Assembly: GCA_903897605.1 (NCBI GenBank)
Contig: CAIUCH010000015.1
Coordinates: 1-64,000 of the forward strand
From: an uncultured Alphaproteobacteria bacterium
GTDB taxonomy: Bacteria > Pseudomonadota > Alphaproteobacteria > Micropepsales > Micropepsaceae
Reading direction: 5' to 3'
Length of the DNA stretch: 64,000 bases
A program made the translations under genes and the position numbers. Shown one piece after another: positions 1 to 7,611 of this stretch. Below the pieces are notes generated by a model. It was given only the letters and a program-made list of their open reading frames with translations. It made no database searches and was not told where the DNA came from. Each line of letters starts with the position of its first letter. The first letter of the stretch is position 1.

Positions 1-765
1 ACCGCCAAGGCGGGTAAGCGATACCGCTATTACATCTCCAACAATCTGGTGACCGGAACCAAGCGCCGCGAACTCACCCCCACTGAAGGCACACGCCTAT
101 CGGCCCAGGAGATCGAGGGCCATGTGATCAAGGCTCTCACCAACTTCCTCAGCGATCCGCAAAAGCTCATGGCCGCCTTCGCATCGGCCGAGCTGGATCC
201 CGCCACAGCCACCAACAGCATCCAACAAGCAAAAGCCTTAAGCCAAGATCTCTCCGGCAAAGACATCAAAGAGATCTACGAGCATGTCAGAGAATTGGTC
301 ACCCGTGTCCAGGTCGATGTTTCATCGATAACCATCACCATAGATCGCAAAGCCATCAGCGAAGAGCTCGGTATTCCAGACCACAACGATCCTGAGAAGT
401 GCATCACCATCACCCTGCCTGCAGAGCTACGCCGTCTGGGCAAAGAGAAGCGGCTCATAATCGCAGCGCACGCGCCGGCATCGAATCAGGATGTGAACCT
501 CATCAAAGCTATCGTTCGTGCGAACAAGTGGTTTGCGCTGCTGAGAGATGGTGACGTTGCATCCATCTCAGACATCGCAAGGTCCGAGAAGCTGCAACGT
601 TCTTATGTGAGCGCGCTGGTGCCGTTTGCCTTCCTAGCACCGGACATTACCCAGGCTATTTTGGAAGGCCATCAGCCCTTGGGTTTGACGCTTGATCGTC
701 TTTTGCATCTCTCGCCGCTTCCACTCGAATGGTCAGCGCAGAGATCTGCCCTCGGTCTCAACTAA
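1..765 (+). CDS. Large serine recombinase / resolvase-family site-specific recombinase, C-terminal part (5' truncated by window edge)
   Basis: Frame open from base 1: TAKAGKRYRYYISNNLVTGTKRRELTPTEGTRLSAQEIE..., typical of the region after the zinc ribbon in large serine recombinases; stop at 765. Confidence 0.75.
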   Translation, partial: TAKAGKRYRYYISNNLVTGTKRRELTPTEGTRLSAQEIEGHVIKALTNFLSDPQKLMAAFASAELDPATATNSIQQAKALSQDLSGKDIKEIYEHVRELVTRVQVDVSSITITIDRKAISEELGIPDHNDPEKCITITLPAELRRLGKEKRLIIAAHAPASNQDVNLIKAIVRANKWFALLRDGDVASISDIARSEKLQRSYVSALVPFAFLAPDITQAILEGHQPLGLTLDRLLHLSPLPLEWSAQRSALGLN

Positions 766-994
766 GGTCTAACTCAATCGCAAATGGCGCCAGTATTGGG
801 CCATCATTGCGTCGCTCATAGATCGGGACCGTAAGTCCAAAAACGGCCTCCGGAGAAAAACCTCCATGATCGGCCTAAAACCACCCGTTTTGCTGCCAGA
901 GACTGACGCAGAATAGGTTTTGTGGCCGACAAGGCTTTGAAACTACGCGGCTATTTTGGAGAGCTGGAGAATGCCACTTGGAGAGCAAACTGAG

Positions 995-1068
995 TGGTTG
1001 GGGGACTAGGATTCGAACCTAGACAGGCAGAGTCAGAGTCTGCAGTCCTACCGTTAGACGATCCCCCA
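995..1068 (-). tRNA. tRNA-Gln (anticodon CTG), CCA encoded
   Basis: Reverse complement TGGGGGA TC GTCTAACGGTAGGAC T GCAGA CTCTGAC TCTGC CTGTC TAGG TTCGAAT CCTA G TCCCCCA A CCA; all cloverleaf stems pair. Confidence 0.95.
1032..1068. repeat. att-like direct repeat, copy in intact tRNA-Gln (5' half)
   Basis: gtcagagtctgcagtcctaccgttagacgatccccca matches 6404-6440 with one mismatch (t/g at 1054). Confidence 0.85.
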
Positions 1069-1205
1069 AAACTCTCGTTTTGGATCAAGCACTTACAGGG
1101 CGAAAGTTGGACAGGCTGAAACAATCAGCGGACTCCTACCTTCGCAACTGCTTCTAGCCAAGTTCATGCCTTATCGGCAAGCCGCATTGCCCCTCTCGGC
1201 TGGAT

Positions 1206-3197
1206 ATGCCTGAATTCGCGCAAATCTTGGCTGTGGGGGCCGGTATGTCAGAAGAAACCGCAGGGGCGGATTCTGCCCCAGAAAGTCCGGGCGCGGGCGT
1301 TGATCCTGTCGCCGTAGCGCTGGCGCTTGGCGGTGCATCCCAGGCACAGGCCGATGCCTATCTTAATAAGCAGGCGCACCTCGCCGATCTGCAAGCCCAT
1401 CATCTGCGCGAGCAATTCAAGCAGCTCAGGCCTTCCTTGTGGCAGGCACGGCTGGGCGTGTTGTTGCGGGTCGCCACCGTTCTGGTTGGTCTGGCAGTGG
1501 TCGCGGTGCTGGGTTTTCTGGTGTGGGACGCGGCCAATGCCCAGGGGCTGGTGATCGACGCCTTTTCGGTGCCGCCCGATCTAGCCGCGCGGGGGCTCAC
1601 AGGCGAAGTGGTGGCGACCCGCTTCCTGGATCAATTCAAGGCGATGCAGGCGGCAACGGAATCCGAGCGCCCTGCGGATACCTACCAAAACAACTGGGGC
1701 TCGGAATTGAAAGTCGAGATTCCCGACACAGGCCTCTCAGTGGGCGAGTTGGGCCAAATGCTGCGTGATCGTTTCGGCAATGTCAGCCATGTCACGGGCG
1801 AGGTGGTGCGCACGCCTTCGGGCATCGCTGTCACGGCGCGATTGGGCGATGCCACGCCCAAAACATTCACCGGGCCGGAAAGCGGTTTTGACGATCTCGC
1901 GCGCCGTTCGGCGGAAGCGATCTATCGCGCCAGCCAACCCTATCGCTTTGCCGAATATGTTGCGAACCAGGGCCGCTATGGCGAAGCCTTCGCCGTGATC
2001 TCCGATCTCGCCACTAGTGGGCCGCCCGGCGAGCGCGGCTGGGCCTATACCGAATGGGGCATGCTGGACATGTACGGCCATGGCGATCTACCCGCAGCCA
2101 TCCGGCATTGCCTGAAGGGGCGTGCCGTCGGCGGCGAATCGACCGTGGCGGCTGACATCTGCCTGACCAACGCCCAGGTCTGGTCCGGTCATGACGAGGC
2201 GGCGCGGGCGCTTGCCCCCGAACTTGCAAAGAGCGCGCAAATCCGGGCACCCGGCGTGACCGAACAATATTTCGAGAACAACAAGATCGTTTCGGTCGCC
2301 TATCTCGAATATGTCAGGGGCGATCTTCTGCAGTCGGCCAAGGATTTTACACGCGCCGAATCCGCGCCGGATTTCAATGGCTCCGTGCAGATGATGCCCG
2401 CCATGGCGGCGATGACCTATGCGCAGGATCATGATTCCATGACCGCCGCCCGAATTATGGGCGATCTGGAACATAGCGGAGACACGGATTTTCTGAAGGC
2501 AGATGCACTTTACGCCTTGCTTGGCCTGCCAGCCTATTGGATCGCGGCGGATCGCGGCGATTGGAGTGCGGCTCTATCGCACGCCCGCGCTGCGGATTCC
2601 TGGCTGGCTGCGCGCCAAAAGGACGATCCTGTGCTGGGCGCACTGTTGGGCCGGATGCGCCCGGTCTGGACCTTGCCGCTGGAAGCGTTGGCCGAAGCGA
2701 AGACTGGCGACATGACCGCTGCCGAGACGCGGATCGCCGATACGCCACTGGATTGTTATCTCTGCCTGCGCGTGCGGGGCCAGATCGCGGCGAACAAAGG
2801 CGATGCGGATAGCGCCAACCATTGGTTCGACAGCGCCGTCAAAGCCGGGCCGTCACTTCCCTTTGCCTATGCCGATTGGGGTCAGGCGTTGCTGGCGCGT
2901 GGCGATGCGCCGGGCGCAATAGCGAAGTTCACCATCGCTAATCAAAAAGGCCCGCACTTTGCTGATCCGCTAGAAGGCTGGGGCGAGGCATTGATGGCGC
3001 AGAACCGCTCAGACCACTCGCTGACAAAGTTCGAAGAGGCTAACAAATACGCGCCCAATTGGGGACGGCTGCATCTCAAGTGGGGCGAAGCGCTCAATTA
3101 CGCGGGAAACAAAGAAGAGGCGCGGAAGGAATTCGTTAAAGCTGCGACGCTCGAACTGACGCCAGCGGAAAAAGCGGAACTGACACACCATTCATGA
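1206..3197 (+). CDS. Single-pass membrane protein with C-terminal TPR repeats
   Basis: TM segment (VLLRVATVLVGLAVVAVLGFLVWDA) followed by TPR-like repeats (FAYADWGQALLARGDAPGAIAKFTIANQKGP, ADPLEGWGEALMAQNRSDHSLTKFEEANKYAP); start could be 1245. Confidence 0.75.
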   Translation: MPEFAQILAVGAGMSEETAGADSAPESPGAGVDPVAVALALGGASQAQADAYLNKQAHLADLQAHHLREQFKQLRPSLWQARLGVLLRVATVLVGLAVVAVLGFLVWDAANAQGLVIDAFSVPPDLAARGLTGEVVATRFLDQFKAMQAATESERPADTYQNNWGSELKVEIPDTGLSVGELGQMLRDRFGNVSHVTGEVVRTPSGIAVTARLGDATPKTFTGPESGFDDLARRSAEAIYRASQPYRFAEYVANQGRYGEAFAVISDLATSGPPGERGWAYTEWGMLDMYGHGDLPAAIRHCLKGRAVGGESTVAADICLTNAQVWSGHDEAARALAPELAKSAQIRAPGVTEQYFENNKIVSVAYLEYVRGDLLQSAKDFTRAESAPDFNGSVQMMPAMAAMTYAQDHDSMTAARIMGDLEHSGDTDFLKADALYALLGLPAYWIAADRGDWSAALSHARAADSWLAARQKDDPVLGALLGRMRPVWTLPLEALAEAKTGDMTAAETRIADTPLDCYLCLRVRGQIAANKGDADSANHWFDSAVKAGPSLPFAYADWGQALLARGDAPGAIAKFTIANQKGPHFADPLEGWGEALMAQNRSDHSLTKFEEANKYAPNWGRLHLKWGEALNYAGNKEEARKEFVKAATLELTPAEKAELTHHS

Positions 3198-3315
3198 GCT
3201 AACAATCCGCAGAGACTCCACCACCCACGCCGGAGGAACCGTCAGTGGAAGTCCACCACAAACCGAAGCCCGTTCATGACGTGCGCTGCTTGGTGGCGCA
3301 CGCCCGCACAGGGAA

Positions 3316-3390
3316 GTGTCCAACTTTTTCGGTTGATGCAGCAAATTCAGGGTGTCTGGAGTCGCGTGTTGAGCGTCTGGAGTTGGACAC
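3316..3390. repeat. Perfect 10-bp inverted repeat GTGTCCAACT ... AGTTGGACAC
   Basis: Arms 3316-3325 and 3381-3390, 55-bp spacer; 11-mer aaagttggaca also present at 1103-1113. Confidence 0.6.
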
Positions 3391-3420
3391 GCTCTAAAGA
3401 AATCAACGGTTTACGGATAA

Positions 3421-3711
3421 CCTACCGGTAGACGATCCCCCAGAACCGGGCGGAAAGCCCTTTGGGACCGCCCGTTTAGACCAGCCAGCCGCCCCTTTCA
3501 AGGACGCCTTTGGGTAGGCGCGTGGCCGCCCCCGGAGCGCGTCCTAATGCTTCTGAATCTGGCCGCGGATCTCGCCATTGGCATAGGCTTGGCTGTGCAG
3601 GTCGACATACATCTTTCCAGCCAGCAGCACGTTTGCCTGTTCGGGCGTCAATGTCACTTTGCCGGTGACAGGCGATTCTGACACGGAAAAAACCGCCAGC
3701 GCGCCCGCATT
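3421..3711. repeat. Direct repeat copy 1: partial tRNA-Gln 5' end + tRNA leader + 3' end of CHRD gene
   Basis: Aligns base for base to 6419-6709 (offset 2998) with only about six mismatches over 291 bp. Confidence 0.95.
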
Positions 3712-3789
3712 ACCGCAGCCGTAACAAAAGGTAATCCACGCGCGAGGCGGTATCGGGATTGTCTGATTTTGCGCTGGGGAACGATACAT
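3544..3789 (-). pseudogene. CHRD-domain protein 3' fragment (duplicate of the end of the gene at 6542-7003)
   Basis: C-terminus VAVFSVSESPVTGKVTLTPEQANVLLAGKMYVDLHSQAYANGEIRGQIQKH shared with 6542-7003; N-terminal part unrelated and derived from the junction. Confidence 0.85.
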
Positions 3790-4513
3790 ATATTTGCTTT
3801 ATATCCTCCATCGATCCCTGTGCCATCAGTGGGTGGATCTTCAGCATGGCGAACATCGGGGTAGCCGTGACCTTTTTCAACAGGCTTTCTAGCACTTCGG
3901 TAATTGGGGGTACCGTCTTTCGTAGATCAAGTCCGCGTGCGTCGAAGGCATCGCCCCATCGCGGATCGACGATGAACAGGGTTGGTCGGTCTTCGATATA
4001 AGCGTCGCACTCTGTCCAATTTCCCTGGTGCAATTGCAGATCGTCAATCCTGAGTCGGCCGAAGACGCGCAGACGCGCGAAATTGCGCCGTATTAAGTTC
4101 ATCACATCGCCACTATTATCAAGGCCGATGGCGCGGGTTGCTTTGGTCGCGCGCGCTACATGGAACAGGAGATTGCCGGAGCCCACAAACGGATCGATCA
4201 CATCGGAAACACGCACACCGATCTTGGCCAGTGTGTTGGCCACGCTCCGACCCAGAAATTCTGCATGCCCGTCCCTTGTGAGCTCGACCGCCGTACGTCC
4301 GCGAATTCGGATTCCGAGACAATGCCAAGCCAGCGGGACCATACCAAACAGCCGCAAATCGTTTGGGTTTCCGGCCAGTTCCCATCCCGCGCGCCGGACA
4401 TCGCCGAGGGTCAGCTGCTTGCTTTCCCACGGTGCATTAAGAAAGCGGCGGCGCGTAGCAAAATAGGAGGATTCCTGCTGTGGGCTGCCTTGGCCATCCG
4501 ACTCACGCCCCAC
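3710..4513 (-). CDS. SAM-dependent methyltransferase, RNA-methylase/TGS1-like Rossmann fold
   Basis: Motif I VIDPFVGSGNLLFHVARATKATRAIGLD; motif IV-like FIVDPRWGDAF; start codon uncertain. Confidence 0.65.
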   Translation of the reverse strand: MGRESDGQGSPQQESSYFATRRRFLNAPWESKQLTLGDVRRAGWELAGNPNDLRLFGMVPLAWHCLGIRIRGRTAVELTRDGHAEFLGRSVANTLAKIGVRVSDVIDPFVGSGNLLFHVARATKATRAIGLDNSGDVMNLIRRNFARLRVFGRLRIDDLQLHQGNWTECDAYIEDRPTLFIVDPRWGDAFDARGLDLRKTVPPITEVLESLLKKVTATPMFAMLKIHPLMAQGSMEDIKQIYVSFPSAKSDNPDTASRVDYLLLRLR

Positions 4514-4694
4514 GTCAGCCCCGCCAGGAAAATTCCGCTAACAGATAGCGTAATCCCTACAACACCCCGTTAACAATTTAGCATCCGGATTACTCTAGAA
4601 TTTCGCCGCAAAGTTTTGCGGATTAATTAATAATGCTTACCGGCTCACATGGCATCCCATCTCTGCCAAACCACAAGCACAAACGGAGTGCCAC

Positions 4695-5561
4695 GTGGCA
4701 GATGGTTTGAAAGCGCATACCCATCAGGATCGAGCCCGAGTTGTCGAGGCGCTAATTCCGCTAATCAAGCGTCACATGGGGCGCGAGCTAGTGGCGCTCG
4801 CAGCGTCGGGGTCGTTCGCAAAAAACAGTGACGGGCCCTATTCGGATATTGATTTAATTGGCTTTGTAAAAAGACCTCAAGATGATGATAGGAAAATCGT
4901 AAACATAATTTTCGATGGGATGTTGATTCATATTTGGTTCCTTACGCCTGCGCAATATCTGCATATTCATAAAAGAAAAATCAACGTCGAATGGGTTTTT
5001 GCAGGATCAAACTCTCTCGTCCCGCTGCTCAATGCATCATTGATTTGCGAGCTTGCTCAAGCTCCATGCAATCAATTGCCTAATGAATATTTGAAAACAC
5101 TCCGGGAATATTGGCCGCAGGTTCAAGAGGCAGCTGCCAAGTTTTTGACGGCCATATCGCGCAACGACACGGCGGTTCTACCAATTCTATATTGTGGAGC
5201 TATAGAAAAAATATGCATTGCATTGTCATTTCTGAACGCACGCCCATTCACAACGAGGGCCGCGATTTTTGAGGAGACGCGGAAATTTCCGAAAGTGCCG
5301 GCACATTTTGCAGCGCTTTTGCCTCCTCACGGTTTGGAACTCGAGCCTAAAGTTCTTTATGAGAGAATTCTAACTGTGTTCGCAGAGACGGAAGCCCTAC
5401 TTTATTCGAGCGGTCTGACCCTCTGCGAACAAAACTTGGATGCGTTCGTGAAGCCTTTGTCTATGAATGAAATGATCCGCCGCCGGTTTTGGATCAACCG
5501 TATATTCCGAAAAGTGGTGACTGTTCGCGACAAATTGCAGCTTAAGCTCGGATCGGCCTGA
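4695..5561 (+). CDS. Nucleotidyltransferase-domain protein resembling kanamycin nucleotidyltransferase (ANT) architecture
   Basis: GSFAKNSDGPYSDIDL motif (GS...DxD) plus helical C-terminal half with LNARPFTTRAAIFEETRKFPKVPAHFAALL; GTG start; visibly lower GC than neighbours. Confidence 0.65.
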   Translation: MADGLKAHTHQDRARVVEALIPLIKRHMGRELVALAASGSFAKNSDGPYSDIDLIGFVKRPQDDDRKIVNIIFDGMLIHIWFLTPAQYLHIHKRKINVEWVFAGSNSLVPLLNASLICELAQAPCNQLPNEYLKTLREYWPQVQEAAAKFLTAISRNDTAVLPILYCGAIEKICIALSFLNARPFTTRAAIFEETRKFPKVPAHFAALLPPHGLELEPKVLYERILTVFAETEALLYSSGLTLCEQNLDAFVKPLSMNEMIRRRFWINRIFRKVVTVRDKLQLKLGSA

Positions 5562-5771
5562 CCGGCTCTTTTTGTACCAAGCGGTTTGAGAAACTGTCTT
5601 GGAAAGGACGCTGATTATGCCAAAAAATTGGTTTAGCCCCTAGTAGACCGTGACAGTGGTTACTCACTGAGGGATGGCGTCGAAACAGATGAGCGAATGT
5701 CCGTCGTGAGCAAAGAGTAGGGTTTCAACAGCGCGCGGAAGATGTTCGGTGTTGACGCGGCGACCTGCATA

Positions 5772-6233
5772 TTATTGATGCAGCCAATCCACCAATCCGC
5801 CGGGAAAAAATGCTGAATTGGTGATAGCGATTGGGCCGGTCTCCAAAACCAAGTACATCGCGCTGACGCCAGATGAGTGATGTGTAAAACCTTGCCAGCC
5901 TGTGACGATGTGGATAAGGGCCGGGCCCACGTCAGCCAGTAGGCGATGAGCGTCCCGGACTACAATGACGAGCGGCGATTGGAAGGTGAGGCGTTCAAGG
6001 TTTTCGAGGAGCGCTTGAAATGAGCCGGACCTCACGCCACATGAAATGGCGATATTGTCAAAAAGCGTGGTTATGCCGCCGCCTTTATATTGAATGTCAA
6101 TCAATCTCGCTTGCTTAATAGCAGGCCATTGTTCGGGAAATTTGGCCTCTTTGGCGACCGCAAAAACTCTTGGTTCGCCGCCCAACCAAGGTCTGGGATA
6201 TGGCTGCAAAATGAATTCAGAATTATCGTCCAT
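5772..6233 (-). CDS. Barstar-like (RNase inhibitor family) protein
   Basis: LIDIQYKGGGITTLFDNIAISCG...SFQALLENLERL...LVIVVRDAHRLLADVGPALIHIVTGWQ follows the barstar-domain pattern; no search run. Confidence 0.45.
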   Translation of the reverse strand: MDDNSEFILQPYPRPWLGGEPRVFAVAKEAKFPEQWPAIKQARLIDIQYKGGGITTLFDNIAISCGVRSGSFQALLENLERLTFQSPLVIVVRDAHRLLADVGPALIHIVTGWQGFTHHSSGVSAMYLVLETGPIAITNSAFFPGGLVDWLHQ

Positions 6234-6403
6234 CTGAACTATTCGCCCAGAATTTTCGTGTGGCAGGATACCTAGGACTCTAGCACTTCTCGGCTTGAGC
6301 GGCTTCGATCTGATCGAGAAACGTTACGACTGGGTCGAGGATTAAACGATCAGGCCGAAAGCCGGGCATTTTAAACCGGAGGACGGTTGAACAGCTCGTC
6401 AGC

Positions 6404-6440
6404 GTCAGAGTCTGCAGTCCTACCGGTAGACGATCCCCCA
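6404..6440. repeat. att-like partial tRNA-Gln 5' half (anticodon arm, D arm, 5' acceptor strand)
   Basis: gtcagagtctgcagtcctaccggtagacgatccccca = 5' half of the tRNA at 995-1068, one mismatch; homology stops inside the anticodon loop. Confidence 0.9.
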
Positions 6441-6709
6441 GAACCGGGCGGAAAGCCCTTTGGGACCGCCCGTTTAGACCAGCCAGCCGCCCCTTTCAAG
6501 GACGCCTTTGGGTGGGCGCGTGGCCGCCCCTGGAGCGCGTCCTAATGCTTCTGAATCTGGCCGCGGATCTCGCCATTGGCATAGGCCTGGCTGTGCAGGT
6601 CGACATACATCTTTCCAGCCAGCAGCACGTTCGCCTGTTCGGGCGTCAATGTCACTTTGCCGGTGACAGGCGATTCTGACACGGAAAAAACCGCTACCGC
6701 GCCCGCATT
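6419..6709. repeat. Direct repeat copy 2 (partner of 3421-3711)
   Basis: See 3421-3711. Confidence 0.95.
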
Positions 6710-7003
6710 TTCGCCCGGTGCCGCCGGGCCATGAAGATCGATCCTGGTCGGCGCCGCGCCGTCATAAGTCACGTAATAATCAAGCTGCCGCGTTTCGCTA
6801 TCGTAAGTGAATTGCGCTTCGCCATAGGCGTCGCTTTTGGTCTGCGGCACCACCGAATTCCCAAATAGATGTGCGGCCAGCGAGGCGGTTTGCGCATCGG
6901 CGGCGGAAATGACCGCCAGGACAAGCGCCCCCGCCAAAGCGGATATCCGCCATATTTTCCCTGTCATCTGATTCAACATCCGATCCATGCGATTGGGTGG
7001 CAA
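6542..7003 (-). CDS. CHRD-domain secreted protein
   Basis: Signal peptide then SLAAHLFGNSVVPQTKSDAYGEAQFTYDSETRQLDYYVTYDG...GEIRGQIQKH (CHRD). Confidence 0.85.
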   Translation of the reverse strand: MPPNRMDRMLNQMTGKIWRISALAGALVLAVISAADAQTASLAAHLFGNSVVPQTKSDAYGEAQFTYDSETRQLDYYVTYDGAAPTRIDLHGPAAPGENAGAVAVFSVSESPVTGKVTLTPEQANVLLAGKMYVDLHSQAYANGEIRGQIQKH

Positions 7004-7008
7004 ATTCT

Positions 7009-7611
7009 TCAGTCGTAGTGCTTCACCGGGAATGGCCGGTCGTCGGGATAGAAGCCATCCTTGTTGGGCATCTGCACCTTCGGCAGGGACTTGGCATCCA
7101 TCACCGCATTCTTGCCGACGATATTGCCGTCGCCGAGAATGAACGCCACCAGCGCATAGACTTCATCGGGTTTCAGCGAGCCGGGCGCGGTATAGGGCAT
7201 GGCGCGGATGATGTAATCGTAAAGCGTACTGGCATAGGGCCAATAGCTTTCCACCGTGATCTTGAATTTGGGCGTGTTAAGCGTGCCGCGCCCGCCGATC
7301 AGCGCCGGGCCGCCGCCTTGCGGCAAATTGGGATCGCGCACGCCTTCCAGCTTGGCGCCATGGCAGGAGGCGCACTGTTCGCCATAAATCTGCTGTCCCA
7401 CTTTATGGGTGCCGCTGCCGGCGGGCAGACCCTTGCCGTCGGGCCGCACATCCTTGTCCCAGGCGGCGATGTCGGCCTCGGTCGCGGGTGTGCCGAAAGG
7501 ATAGGCGCTGCCACCGGGATAGCCGCTCTGCTGTCCCGACACCGTCAGCGGCGTCAAGGCGACGCCCAATGCCGTCACGGCGCCAAGCAGATATCTAGCC
7601 GTTGAGAACAT
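7009..7611 (-). CDS. c-type cytochrome, SoxD/SorB-like sulfite dehydrogenase subunit
   Basis: Signal peptide, GEQCASCHGAKLEGVRDPNLPQGG haem-binding motif; directly follows soxC-like gene. Confidence 0.8.
   Translation of the reverse strand: MFSTARYLLGAVTALGVALTPLTVSGQQSGYPGGSAYPFGTPATEADIAAWDKDVRPDGKGLPAGSGTHKVGQQIYGEQCASCHGAKLEGVRDPNLPQGGGPALIGGRGTLNTPKFKITVESYWPYASTLYDYIIRAMPYTAPGSLKPDEVYALVAFILGDGNIVGKNAVMDAKSLPKVQMPNKDGFYPDDRPFPVKHYD

Noticed and set aside
3421-3441. Second tRNA gene
   Set aside because: Only the 5' portion of tRNA-Gln is present; no anticodon arm or 3' half, so not a functional tRNA. The same applies to 6404-6440, which lacks the 3' half.
4160-4573. 137-aa plus-strand ORF opposite the methyltransferase
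   Set aside because: Antisense to a frame with clear methyltransferase motifs; no domain evidence of its own.
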